Source of the DNA: a virus
Reading direction: 5' to 3' (one strand)
IMG/VR virus record: IMGVR_UViG_3300027985_000700
Coordinates: 44,397-108,396 of that record
Length of the DNA stretch: 64,000 nt
Of this stretch, positions 24,140 to 33,203 are shown piece after piece. Position 1 is the stretch's first letter, and each line of letters starts with the position of its first letter. A program made the translations under genes and the position numbers. Below the pieces are notes generated by a model that saw only the letters and a program-made list of their open reading frames with translations, had not been told where the DNA came from and made no database searches.

Positions 24140-27100
24140 TTATGACATCTCCCATCTTATTGTATCTTCAATAGCTTGGTTAGTTAAAACATTTTTAATT
24201 TTGTTTGTACTAGTTGAAGTATTAAATGTATTGTTATTAGTTATGTTAACTGACTTATTATTTTGTGTTGTTGTGCCTTGGTTGTTATCACTATCAGTTA
24301 CTTGGTTGTTATTATATGGAGTTAATGATGTACCTAAGCTAGCGTTAGCATTAAGCTCTACATCAGCCATAGTGTTTAAATCGTTTAAAACTCCTTGTAA
24401 TCCCTTAGTCATTGTTTTACTTACATTAGTTAATTGTTGGTCAAAACCTACTCCAATTCCTTGTGCTAGGTATTTACCAATTTGGTCTCTCATAACTCTT
24501 GAAGGTGATTTAATACCAAAGAATTTTTTTAACCCGTCTGTAATATCACTACCAAAACCTTTTATTTTATCAATAACCCAGTCTTTCATAGATTTAATAC
24601 CATTCCATAAACCTTTAACTAAGTTTACACCAATGTCTCCAATACCACTTAAACCTTCACCAATTCCTTTAATTAATTTTACAGTAAGCTCTCCAGCTTT
24701 TACTAATAGGTCAGGAATTGATTTAATGAACCCTACTGCTAGGTTTCCAACTAATTGAATACCCATAACAATAAATTCAGGTATTTTACTTGCAAGTAAA
24801 GCAAGTATTCCAACTACAAGTTGTAACACAGCTACGAGTAATTGTGGTAAAGCTTGTAATAAACCTCCGGCAAGTGCAACTACTAATTTAATTGCAGCTT
24901 CAACTAATAAAGGTAAATTATCAATAAGGGCAGTAATTAAAGCGTCTAGTAATTGTAATGTAGCATCTATAATTAATGGTAAATTATCTATCATTGCCTG
25001 CATTAATGTAGTCATTAATGTAATCATTGCGTCTATAAGTATAGGTAAATTATCTATTAATGTATTAAATATTGTAATTATTAAATTAATTACAGCATCT
25101 ATTATTGTAGGTAAATTGTCAATTAGTGCTTGAGCTAAGCCCATTATTAATTCAAGTCCAGCTTGTAATATTAAAGGTAAATTGTCGACTAACGTTTTTA
25201 CAATGTTGTTTAATATTGAAATAACTGACTTAACAATTAATGGCATATTATCAATAAGCGCTTTTCCAAGAGCTTTTATTATAAGTAAACCAGCCTTAAT
25301 TATGTCAGGTAAAACTTTAACAAGTGAATTTATAACAGTAGTTATACCATTAATTAATACAGGTATTAAGTCAGGAATAGCGTCAGCTAAACCTTGTGCA
25401 AGAGCAACTAATATTCTTCCTCCTGCTTCTATTATAACAGGGAATAGTTGTGTAATAACACTAATAAATGTTCCAAATATTGTTGTAATAGTAGAAACTA
25501 TTAGTGGAAGGTTATCAACTAATGCGTCAGTTACTAGTTTAAATATTTCTATTGCAGTACTTACTAATGTAGGTAAGGCAGTGTTTATTATATCAAGTAT
25601 TTGTGGTATAATAGTTGCAAATGAATTAGTAAATTCTGTAATAACTGCAGGTAACTTTTCTGTTAATGTAGTCATTGTTGTTAATAAATTTGTAATAAAA
25701 TTATTAACGGCAGTTTTAGAATTTTCTAATAATTGTGTAACATTGAATTGTTTATTAGAGTTTAGGATTGCTAAGAAAGCACCAACACCCGTAGTAGCAC
25801 CAGTTGCAGCTAAAGCTAAATTCATTATGCTACTTACTGCACCTTTTATTACATTACCACCTATAGATAAAATTCCTTTACCTATTTTTGCAAATCCATC
25901 CCCAACTGCAGATAATGATTTTTGTAATGCACTTCCAGTAGCAGAAGCTATACTACTAAATATAGAAGGTAATTTCGCAACCCCACTTTTTAATAAATTT
26001 GCAGCTCCTGTTGTAGCATTTGTTAAACCAACTCTTAATTTGTTAGTTAACGATGTACCAACGTCTATTGCTTTATCTTTTAAAAGTGATAAGCCTCCAC
26101 CAACTACTAATTTAACGTTCATTTGTAAATTTTTAAGTGAATTAATTACCCCACCATTACTTTCAATACTATCTCTAAGTAATGACAAACCTCCGCCAAT
26201 AACCATTTTTGCACTGTCACGAAGATCTTGAAGAGCATATATTGGTCCGCCACTCTTTTTAATTCCATCCGATAAGGATTTAAAACTATTAGTTAAAAAT
26301 GAAATAGGTTTACTATCTGTAAACTTAGTCCATAAGTCTTGGGCTGCATTTTGAACTGTTTTAAATGGTGAAGCTAATGTTCCTAAAGCAGTGTTTAATT
26401 TATAAACCCAGTTGTAAGTACCATCAGTATTTAACATAACATTAATAAAGTTTTTAAATTTACCTTCAGCATTGTCAATACCACTATTTAGTACCCCTTG
26501 TGTTTTAGTCCAAGAAGAACTTAATTTTGTACTTACAGCTCCCGATAAATTATTAATAGTGTCTGTAAAGAAACCTGTTTTCTTAGTTGTGTTTTCTATA
26601 CCTTCAGTTATAGGAGCGATTACATCTGCTATTCTTGTAAGTAAAGGTACTATTTGTTGTATATTGTTTTGCATAGTAGTGGCATTTTTTTCTGCATTTT
26701 TTGTGCCATTACTTGTTACTTGGAACATATCTCTTATGTTATCAGATAATAATCCAAATTTTGTAATTACACCACCAACTATTTTTATAATAGGTCCAAT
26801 AGCTATTGCTATACCTAATAAAGCAACAATATTACCCTTAGTTAATAGTTTAAAATTTTCAGTTAAGGCAGTTAAGTTTCTAGTATTTGTTAACGCCTCT
26901 GCATCTGCTTCAGCCCCAAGTTGTTTATTTTGGTTTATTTTTTCTTGTGTCTCATTTATTTGTGAATTAATATCAGCAAGTTCTTTTGCTTTTTGTGCAG
27001 CAGTGTAAGAATCACTAACATCAGTTTCCATTATTTTTGATCTTTGTTCTGTTAATTTATTTAAAGATGTTTGTGCTGCATTTTCTAATTTTTTGTATAA

Positions 27101-28582
27101 ACTAGATTCTTGAGCACATTTTAATATTGTTTGTTCTAAACGTAATTTTTCTACTGCGGAATCATTACCTTCAGCTTGAGCATTAACAATTTCCTGTTCA
27201 ATATCTGAAAGACGTTTTTGTTTATCATTTATTCCTGTAATAGTATTATACGTTTCTGTTAATTTGCTATTGAAGTTTTTAGTTAAACCAGCCATACTTC
27301 CTACTGTATCAAATAATGCTTCAACCGATTCATTACAGTAATCTAATATGCCTCCAAAACTAGTGAAAGCTTCTTTAAAATCATCTAGTCCAGCAGGTAA
27401 ATAGTTAAACCAGTTTAATGCATCTATTAATTTTCTTACTGCTGGTTCTGCGATTACTTCAACATAATCATATATATTTTGAGCAGCTGTTTCAATTGAA
27501 GATTGTAATATAGTCATTGCCCCACTTAAACCAGTAAGTAAAGCATTTTCCATACGTTCAGCTGCACCATAACTTTCATCCATTAAGACTATAAAATCTT
27601 GAAATGATAAGTTAGTGTCGTCTGTAGTATCCCCTACACTTTGGATTAATGATAACATAGGTGTAATAGCATTTGTAGTAAAAATTGCCTTTAAAGCAGC
27701 ATTCTTTTCCTCATCAGTTAATCCATTTAATTTAGTTGCAAGTTCCGTAACAATAGTAGATAAACTTTTAAATTTACCATCACTATCATAAGCACTGAAC
27801 CCCATTTTTTCCATTGCTTCTCTAGCACCAGATGTAGGAGCAGATAAACTAATTAAAGCTTGTCTTAAACCACGTCCTGCTAAACCAGCATTTAACCCAC
27901 GGTTTGAAACGTAAGCTAATGCGGCAGCAACTTCATTGAATTCAACACCTAAGTTACTAGCAACAGAACCTGTAAATTTCATTGCTTCTGCAATATCAGT
28001 AACGTCTGCGTTTGAACTAGCAGCGGCTGTTGCTAAAACGTTGATTGCGTCTGATAAACTACTTATTTTTACTTCAACACCATCAATAGTTTTAGTTACG
28101 TAAGTGTCTGCACTTTTACCAAATTGGTATAATACGGCAGTTGCAGTTGCAGCAGCTTCTTCCATACTTTGACCACTTATTGTAGCTAAAGATGTTACTG
28201 CTTCAATACTACTTAATACTTGGTCAACATTTAAACCTGCTTTTGATAATTCAGCCATACCTTGTGCAACTTCTGTTGATGTTTTTGCCGTAGCAGCACC
28301 AACTTCTTTTGCTTTTTGGGTTAATCTATCCATTTCTTCAGTAGTAGCATTTGTAACACCTTTAACGTTGTTCATAGCTGTTTCAAAGTTTCTACCATAA
28401 GCTATAATAGCTCCACCTGCAGCTAATAAAGGTATACTTACTGCATTAGTAAGTAAACTACCGAAGTTAGTTACCGCAACACCGAATTTTGTTACTATAC
28501 CTTGGGCTTTTGTAAACCCAGTTTCTAATCCACTAACATCCGCAGTTAAGGCAACTACTAATTCTTCTATTTGTTTATCCAT
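24140..28582 (-). CDS. Tail tape measure protein
   Basis: 1480 residues. The N-terminal TP901-type region (EELVVALTADVSGLETGF; NNVKGVTNATTEEMDRLTQK; GLRQALISLSAPTSG) is followed by coiled coil (about 440-560) and hydrophobic segments. A run of at least eight degenerate repeats of about 33 residues around LIDNLPLI (about 990-1260) comes next. A basic C-terminus contains KKFFGIKSPSRVMRDQIGKY. It sets tail length and helps DNA entry. Confidence 0.95.
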   Translation of the reverse strand: MDKQIEELVVALTADVSGLETGFTKAQGIVTKFGVAVTNFGSLLTNAVSIPLLAAGGAIIAYGRNFETAMNNVKGVTNATTEEMDRLTQKAKEVGAATAKTSTEVAQGMAELSKAGLNVDQVLSSIEAVTSLATISGQSMEEAAATATAVLYQFGKSADTYVTKTIDGVEVKISSLSDAINVLATAAASSNADVTDIAEAMKFTGSVASNLGVEFNEVAAALAYVSNRGLNAGLAGRGLRQALISLSAPTSGAREAMEKMGFSAYDSDGKFKSLSTIVTELATKLNGLTDEEKNAALKAIFTTNAITPMLSLIQSVGDTTDDTNLSFQDFIVLMDESYGAAERMENALLTGLSGAMTILQSSIETAAQNIYDYVEVIAEPAVRKLIDALNWFNYLPAGLDDFKEAFTSFGGILDYCNESVEALFDTVGSMAGLTKNFNSKLTETYNTITGINDKQKRLSDIEQEIVNAQAEGNDSAVEKLRLEQTILKCAQESSLYKKLENAAQTSLNKLTEQRSKIMETDVSDSYTAAQKAKELADINSQINETQEKINQNKQLGAEADAEALTNTRNLTALTENFKLLTKGNIVALLGIAIAIGPIIKIVGGVITKFGLLSDNIRDMFQVTSNGTKNAEKNATTMQNNIQQIVPLLTRIADVIAPITEGIENTTKKTGFFTDTINNLSGAVSTKLSSSWTKTQGVLNSGIDNAEGKFKNFINVMLNTDGTYNWVYKLNTALGTLASPFKTVQNAAQDLWTKFTDSKPISFLTNSFKSLSDGIKKSGGPIYALQDLRDSAKMVIGGGLSLLRDSIESNGGVINSLKNLQMNVKLVVGGGLSLLKDKAIDVGTSLTNKLRVGLTNATTGAANLLKSGVAKLPSIFSSIASATGSALQKSLSAVGDGFAKIGKGILSIGGNVIKGAVSSIMNLALAATGATTGVGAFLAILNSNKQFNVTQLLENSKTAVNNFITNLLTTMTTLTEKLPAVITEFTNSFATIIPQILDIINTALPTLVSTAIEIFKLVTDALVDNLPLIVSTITTIFGTFISVITQLFPVIIEAGGRILVALAQGLADAIPDLIPVLINGITTVINSLVKVLPDIIKAGLLIIKALGKALIDNMPLIVKSVISILNNIVKTLVDNLPLILQAGLELIMGLAQALIDNLPTIIDAVINLIITIFNTLIDNLPILIDAMITLMTTLMQAMIDNLPLIIDATLQLLDALITALIDNLPLLVEAAIKLVVALAGGLLQALPQLLVAVLQLVVGILALLASKIPEFIVMGIQLVGNLAVGFIKSIPDLLVKAGELTVKLIKGIGEGLSGIGDIGVNLVKGLWNGIKSMKDWVIDKIKGFGSDITDGLKKFFGIKSPSRVMRDQIGKYLAQGIGVGFDQQLTNVSKTMTKGLQGVLNDLNTMADVELNANASLGTSLTPYNNNQVTDSDNNQGTTTQNNKSVNITNNNTFNTSTSTNKIKNVLTNQAIEDTIRWEMS

Positions 28583-28610
28583 TTATAATGTTCACCCCCG
28601 TGATTATTAG

Positions 28611-29428
28611 TTACATTTGTGCTAGGTCAGCACCTTTAACATTACTTCCACCAGAAGTACTGTTTGTTGTTTTGTTATTGTTTTTATTAAGTGCTTTTTT
28701 CCATTCTTCAAAACTCAATTTAGTTTGAGACTTTATGTACATCTCAAATAGTTTTTCATCATGTACTTTTTCGTAGGCTTTAACTGTTTTTATAGCCCCT
28801 ATTTCAACAGGAGTGTCATATATAAAATCTACGTTACCCCCATAACGCATATTTAATGTATCTTCTATATTGTACCAACCAATCTTCTCTTCAAAGCCTA
28901 AATACGTGAGAAGAATTTGGTAAAACCCGATTGTGTAAATATCGCTTGTAAAGCACCTACTGCTTCATCCATATCAAAGTCTAATACTTGTTCTTGTGTA
29001 TAACCAATTAAGAAATAAGACATAAATTCTGCAACTATATCAAACTTAAATGCAACTAAGTTAACAAGTTGGTATAATAATATAACAAGTTCATCGTTTT
29101 TTTCGTTATTCTTATTATAATGTTCTTTTACAGCTTGTCCTACTTTTGTAACATCATTGTCGTTGTCTAAATATAATTGTTGTATTTGTTCCTTAGTAAA
29201 GTTAACTCTTAAGTATTCTTCTATTTCTGTTGGGTTGCTAAAATTAATTGAAGACTTTCTATTAAAAATTGTTTTTGTTATTTTTTTAAGGTCATCTTCT
29301 GTTAAACCTAGTTTAGTAATAAATTCAGCCATCTTTTGAATATCTCTAAATTTAAACTCCTTAACTTTATATTCTTTTACACTTTCTTGTTCATCTAGTA
29401 TTTCTACTATTTCATTTTCTTTTTCCAT
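28611..29428 (-). CDS. Tail assembly chaperone, frameshifted long form (G-T type)
   Basis: The short chaperone (28898-29428) is joined to a second frame running to 28611 by a -1 shift at GGGTTTT (28928-28922). The 0 frame reads ...G GGT TTT. The -1 frame continues YQILLTYLGFEEKIGWYNIE without a stop into MRYGGNVDF... and ends GGSNVKGADLAQM. This is the classic G/GT arrangement upstream of the tape measure: the long form recruits tail tube subunits to the tape measure. Confidence 0.85.
28898..29428 (-). CDS. Tail assembly chaperone, short form (G type)
   Basis: 176 residues, acidic N-terminus (MEKENEIVEILDEQESVK), helical body, ending FTQSGFTKFFSRI. Ribosome site GGGAGG. Its position between the major tail protein and the tape measure and the slippery heptamer near its end define its role. 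Confidence 0.88.
   Translation of the reverse strand: MEKENEIVEILDEQESVKEYKVKEFKFRDIQKMAEFITKLGLTEDDLKKITKTIFNRKSSINFSNPTEIEEYLRVNFTKEQIQQLYLDNDNDVTKVGQAVKEHYNKNNEKNDELVILLYQLVNLVAFKFDIVAEFMSYFLIGYTQEQVLDFDMDEAVGALQAIFTQSGFTKFFSRI
28922..28928 (-). promoter_or_regulatory. Programmed -1 frameshift heptamer GGGTTTT
   Basis: X XXY YYZ site G GGT TTT in the chaperone reading frame, eight codons before its TAG stop. Both tRNAs can re-pair after a one-base slip. No strong downstream hairpin was obvious. Confidence 0.8.
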
Positions 29429-29460
29429 TTTTATTTTCCTCCCTTATAATAATAAAAATA

Positions 29461-29484
29461 GGGAAACGAGTTCAACCCGTTCCC
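29461..29484 (-). terminator. Hairpin after major tail protein gene (partial terminator)
   Basis: Minus strand GGGAACG...CGTTTCCC with one bulge and a 9-base loop, followed by TATTTTTATT. It lies between major tail protein and chaperone genes, where attenuation keeps chaperone levels low. Confidence 0.65.
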
Positions 29485-29500
29485 CCGTGTGGTAGTTTAA

Positions 29501-30406
29501 TTAAGCAGCAGTTGTAAAGTTAATTACTACTGTATCTGTAGTTTGTCCATAAATGTCTGCTAAACTATATACTAATGTATATTGTGCAGTACCAGTTAAG
29601 GCTTCACTTGGTGTAATAGTTACTATCTTATATGTATTGTCTAATGTTAATGATGTTGCTATTTTACCAACTCCATCTTTTAATAAGAATACATTGTTTG
29701 CAGTAACATAACCACTATTAATTGCATTTGTTGATGTTAATGTAATAGCAGCAGTTTTACTTACGTCAGTAGCAGCATCAGCAACACTTGAAGTAATAGC
29801 AAATGCTGGAGCAGCTTCAATTACATAAGTGAACCAAGTAGTTCCTTCTCCTGCGTATCCGTCTGATTCTTCATCAGCAGTTGCCATAATAATGTTTTCT
29901 TGGCGTCCGTTACCGAAGTTTTTAACATAATTTGTTGCAACGAATTGAGCTTTAATAGTTCCAGTTTGGAAGTTAACACTATCGTTTTTAGTTTCATTTG
30001 AACTTTCTGGTTCACTGAATCTACCTTTAAATAGTTTAACGTAACTGTAAGTACCATTGTCATATAGTTGTCTAAACATAATTGCAACATAAGGTGCATT
30101 GTATGTACTTGTTCTATATTTAGTAGCTCCTGATTCAGCATAACCTAATAACTCTGTTAATAAGTCGTCAGGTAAGCTATCCTTTTCAATTTCTACGTCT
30201 ACAGTTCCAACAACTGAGTATGAAATTGATGGTTTATTATCAGTGTATAATGTTTCAGTACTAACATTAGGAGTTATAGTAATTTTAATTAAGCCAGGAA
30301 CTGCATAAGGTGTTTCATATGAAATTGTACTTTCAGTATCTGTTATTAATTTTGCTATGTATAATTTATCTAATCCTATACGTACTTTACTTGTGTTTTT
30401 TGCCAT
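29501..30406 (-). CDS. Major tail protein with C-terminal Ig-like domain
   Basis: 301 residues. The tube domain is about 1-200 (KVRIGLDKLYIAKLITDTES; GTVDVEIEKDSLPDDLLTEL). The C-terminal Big-like domain is about 205-301 (FAITSSVADAATDVSKTAAI; YKIVTITPSEALTGTAQYTL). Tube proteins of siphoviruses often carry such decorations on the tail surface. Strong ribosome site AAAGGAGG. Confidence 0.9.
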   Translation of the reverse strand: MAKNTSKVRIGLDKLYIAKLITDTESTISYETPYAVPGLIKITITPNVSTETLYTDNKPSISYSVVGTVDVEIEKDSLPDDLLTELLGYAESGATKYRTSTYNAPYVAIMFRQLYDNGTYSYVKLFKGRFSEPESSNETKNDSVNFQTGTIKAQFVATNYVKNFGNGRQENIIMATADEESDGYAGEGTTWFTYVIEAAPAFAITSSVADAATDVSKTAAITLTSTNAINSGYVTANNVFLLKDGVGKIATSLTLDNTYKIVTITPSEALTGTAQYTLVYSLADIYGQTTDTVVINFTTAA

Positions 30407-30423
30407 AAATATCTTTCCTCCTT

Positions 30424-30834
30424 TTAATTATTTATATTTACAGGTCTAGTATAGTACAATGAAGTACTATATATTTTTTCTTGTTGTTTGTTTTTATCAG
30501 ATGAATTGTCCTTATTATATCCGAGATTTATCATAACTACATCTAATGCTTCAGTTATTTGAAGTAATGTAATAGTACTAGTCATACTACTAGGTAACCA
30601 TATATCCAGCTCGAAAGTAACTAATTCCTTAACAGGTTTGTTATCTCTAAAAAATATATTTTTTCTTCCTTCAATGTTGTAAGTTAGTCTAGGAAAGTAA
30701 CTAGTATCTTCGGTGTTATTATAAAGTTCAATGTCTGGAAAATATTCAGTTATTTTAGTTGTATCGTTACTAAAAAATGTCATTAAATCTGTATCAGTAG
30801 TTAATGCCTTATACAATTCTTGTTTTATATTCAT
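30424..30834 (-). CDS. Tail terminator/completion protein
   Basis: 136 residues, MNIKQELYKALTTDTDLMTF start, ELDIWLPSS centre, typical of the small tail terminator family that caps the tail tube. Its position between the HK97 gp10-like gene and the tail tube gene fits. It starts one base inside the previous stop. Confidence 0.75.
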   Translation of the reverse strand: MNIKQELYKALTTDTDLMTFFSNDTTKITEYFPDIELYNNTEDTSYFPRLTYNIEGRKNIFFRDNKPVKELVTFELDIWLPSSMTSTITLLQITEALDVVMINLGYNKDNSSDKNKQQEKIYSTSLYYTRPVNINN

Positions 30835-31298
30835 TAATATTGTATATTAGTTATATATTCAATAGCAACCTTACGTAATCTTTTAGAATTTTTATAAACA
30901 GCTTGATAAAAGTAATATGTAGGACGTTGTCCGTAGGTAAACCAAAAGTCTCCATATCGGTCCATATAAACCCAACCATTAGGTCTTCCAACAGAAATAG
31001 TATTATATATACCAGTACCATATTCAGGGTAACTAGCGTATTTAGAAGTGGAACCAACTTCTACTTTTAAAGCAGCCTTATTGGTTTTTCTATATATACT
31101 TTTGTATAAATCTCCACTATTAACTAAATCGTAGGATTTTATATTTGCTTTAACATCTTTCTTAATATTAGCCCCAAGTTCAACTAATGAATCATAAGTT
31201 GCATTAGAAATTTTATTAAGGGTTCTATTAAGTACATATTTCATTGCTGTACTTGAATCTTGCCCAGATTCAGTTCTAAAGGAAACATTTGCTGACAT
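30834..31298 (-). CDS. HK97 gp10-like head-tail joining protein
   Basis: 154 residues. Helical start, then DVKANIKSYDLVNSGDLYKS and VEVGSTSKYASYPEYGTGIY, a characteristic HK97 gp10-type pattern. It acts at the head-tail interface. The ATG overlaps the upstream stop. Confidence 0.85.
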   Translation of the reverse strand: MSANVSFRTESGQDSSTAMKYVLNRTLNKISNATYDSLVELGANIKKDVKANIKSYDLVNSGDLYKSIYRKTNKAALKVEVGSTSKYASYPEYGTGIYNTISVGRPNGWVYMDRYGDFWFTYGQRPTYYFYQAVYKNSKRLRKVAIEYITNIQY

Positions 31299-31636
31299 TA
31301 TTTAACCATTGGTTCTAATGTACATTCCATAGTTGTTTTAAACCATGAAGCAATTTGTTTTATAACGTAAAGTTTATTATTAATAATAACTCTATCTCCT
31401 TCTTTAATATGTTCGTTGTAGTCTAAATACAAAGTGTTTATTATCCCAGTTGAAACTGTTCCAAATTCATCGTTTGTAATATAACCACTTTCCACTTGGA
31501 AATCACAAGGTACAGTAGGGTAAACAACTATGTAATCACCTTTACTTAAAGTTCCCTCACTGTTTTGTGTAGGGGTACTTGCTTGTAATATATCACAAGT
31601 GTTAGTATAAACTAAAATACTATCTATACCGTACAT
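31298..31636 (-). CDS. Head closure protein
   Basis: 112 residues, beta-rich, DSILVYTNTCDILQASTPTQ start and EHIKEGDRVIINNKLYVIKQ core, as in Phage_H_T_join family proteins that plug the portal. Position after the connector fits. Confidence 0.75.
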   Translation of the reverse strand: MYGIDSILVYTNTCDILQASTPTQNSEGTLSKGDYIVVYPTVPCDFQVESGYITNDEFGTVSTGIINTLYLDYNEHIKEGDRVIINNKLYVIKQIASWFKTTMECTLEPMVK

Positions 31637-31638
31637 AT

Positions 31639-31902
31639 TTATTCCTCAGGTAATAGGCTTTTTAATTCTTCTACTGACATTGACTTATCATAATTTATAT
31701 GTAATTCATTTAATTTTGTCTGAATATCTTTTTTGGATGGTTTAACATCCTTTTTTATTTCATATTTAGTAATACAACCAAGTTGTAAATAAACTTTTGC
31801 AGTTTTTTCATCCAACATAATTGTACTTCCTTTTGTGTATACTTTTGTAGGTTCATCAATTTTTGTAATTGACATATCTTGTACAAATATATATTCTGTC
31901 AT
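31639..31902 (-). CDS. Hypothetical head protein with C-terminal HeH/SAP-like helix pair
   Basis: 87 residues. N-terminal beta part (TEYIFVQDMSITKIDEPTKV) and C-terminal KPSKKDIQTKLNELHINYDK, which resembles the small HeH/LEM-type helical domain. Often seen beside connector genes; role unknown. Confidence 0.65.
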   Translation of the reverse strand: MTEYIFVQDMSITKIDEPTKVYTKGSTIMLDEKTAKVYLQLGCITKYEIKKDVKPSKKDIQTKLNELHINYDKSMSVEELKSLLPEE

Positions 31903-31913
31903 TCTATCACTCC

Positions 31914-32543
31914 TTATATGTATAAATTTTTATAAGTTTCAATAACTAACTTATCGTCATTACTTAAGTTACTATCATTATATGTAACACTAATTTTTCC
32001 TTGACGTAATGCAGATATACCGTAATGTTTTCTATTTCTTACCATTTTAGCAATAGTTAAAGTTATAACTATGTCTTCTAAATCATAAGGTAACGTTCTA
32101 GGGTTTTCCTGTGTTGCGTCCTTAGGTAGTACATAACCATAAGTATATGTAACTTTATAACATAAACGTTTACCCACGCTATCCTCAGTTAATCCCGCTA
32201 TATAACCGCAGTTGTCCCACATGCTAGTACCATATATAAGACCTTTTTTAAATAATTTTAAGTCATCTAAGTAATCTGTAATTAAACTATCATTATGATA
32301 AATACTTTCTACACTTAGTATAGGTCTATTGGATGTAATTAAATACTGTCCACCGCCGTTTAAATATTCAGTAGTAGTACCTTTACATAAATTGTAACCT
32401 ATTTTTGATTGTATAAAATCACTGACTGCATTTATTTGTCGTATAATTTGGTTATCTTTACTTGTATCAGTATCAGCAATGCCTAGTTCATCTTTTATTG
32501 TTTCAACAGTTGTTAATGCATTGTTGGCTAATGTTTCATTCAT
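31914..32543 (-). CDS. Head-tail connector protein (gp6-like)
   Basis: 209 residues: ALTTVETIKDELGIADTDTS, NQIIRQINAVSDFIQSKIGY, then RPILSVESIYHND. This is the pattern of the phage_connect adaptor that binds below the portal. C-terminal helices end ETYKNLYI. Confidence 0.82.
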   Translation of the reverse strand: MNETLANNALTTVETIKDELGIADTDTSKDNQIIRQINAVSDFIQSKIGYNLCKGTTTEYLNGGGQYLITSNRPILSVESIYHNDSLITDYLDDLKLFKKGLIYGTSMWDNCGYIAGLTEDSVGKRLCYKVTYTYGYVLPKDATQENPRTLPYDLEDIVITLTIAKMVRNRKHYGISALRQGKISVTYNDSNLSNDDKLVIETYKNLYI

Positions 32544-32581
32544 TGCTTCACTCTCCTTTATACATAAAGCTAGTGGAGGAA

Positions 32582-32761
32582 TTATTTTCCACTTAATTTA
32601 GTTTTTATTTGTTCTATAATAAGAAGTTTAGAACTAACGTTATTTAAAATAATTCCTTTATCCTTAGCATATTTTATAAGTTGTTTTTTAGTTAATTTTG
32701 AAAGTTCTAAAGTGTTAATAATTCTATTACTTTCAATACCCTGTATAGTTCTTGTTATCAT
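32582..32761 (-). CDS. Small HeH/SAP-like protein, 59 aa
   Basis: MITRTIQGIESNRIINTLEL then LTKKQLIKYAKDKGIIL and SKLLIIEQIKTKL: two short helices as in HeH/SAP motifs. The ribosome site is not clear. It fills the gap between the connector and the 109-residue head gene. Similar in type to the tail of the 31639-31902 protein. Confidence 0.5.
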   Translation of the reverse strand: MITRTIQGIESNRIINTLELSKLTKKQLIKYAKDKGIILNNVSSKLLIIEQIKTKLSGK

Positions 32762-32776
32762 ATAGGTTAAAATTTA

Positions 32777-33106
32777 CTAAACTTTATCGTTGTAAATTTT
32801 GTCCCCTAATCCAAGAGCTACTAATGTTGCATCAGTTGCAGTAAACTTAACATATTTACCTAAACTTCTAACGTTTAAGTCGTATGTTAATTCTACAGTT
32901 CCTGCAGTTGCATTTTCGTATGAAATTGTGTCGTAAGTTTTGTAAGTTCCACCAACAGTGTCACAGTATGAAATTACAACTGAACCTGTTTTTGTAGTAG
33001 CAACAGTAATAAGTAACATAGCTGATTCGTAGTTACTAACATCTTCTGCTACACCGCTTTCAATTACTTTTAAAGCGTGAGTTAATTTTGAATAATTCAT
33101 TTTCAT
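32777..33106 (-). CDS. Probable head decoration or minor capsid protein, 109 aa
   Basis: Begins MKMNYSKLTHALKVIESGVA, then a beta sandwich-like part (SAMLLITVATTKTGSVVISY; VRSLGKYVKFTATD). Directly downstream of the major capsid gene with a strong ribosome site, as decoration proteins usually are. Assignment from position and fold impression only. Confidence 0.55.
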   Translation of the reverse strand: MKMNYSKLTHALKVIESGVAEDVSNYESAMLLITVATTKTGSVVISYCDTVGGTYKTYDTISYENATAGTVELTYDLNVRSLGKYVKFTATDATLVALGLGDKIYNDKV

Positions 33107-33156
33107 TTTTATTCCTCCTTATTTGTTATTATATGTATGAATTTTATAATAGTAAT

Positions 33157-33184
33157 ATAGGAGTGGGTAACCCCACTCTCTATA
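33157..33184 (-). terminator. Hairpin after the major capsid gene
   Basis: Stem ATAG-GAGTGGG/CCCACTC-CTAT with a 4-base loop, then A/T-rich sequence. It probably attenuates read-through so that capsid protein is made in excess, or stabilises the capsid mRNA 3' end. Confidence 0.65.
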
Positions 33185-33203
33185 CTTTTAATTAAATTAT
33201 TGA

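Noticed and set aside
25182-26231. Long plus-strand open frame opposite the tape measure gene (also 24201-24758 and 26472-27008)
   Set aside because: No ribosome site, repetitive Ile/Val/Asn composition, and it mirrors the repeats of the true gene on the other strand.
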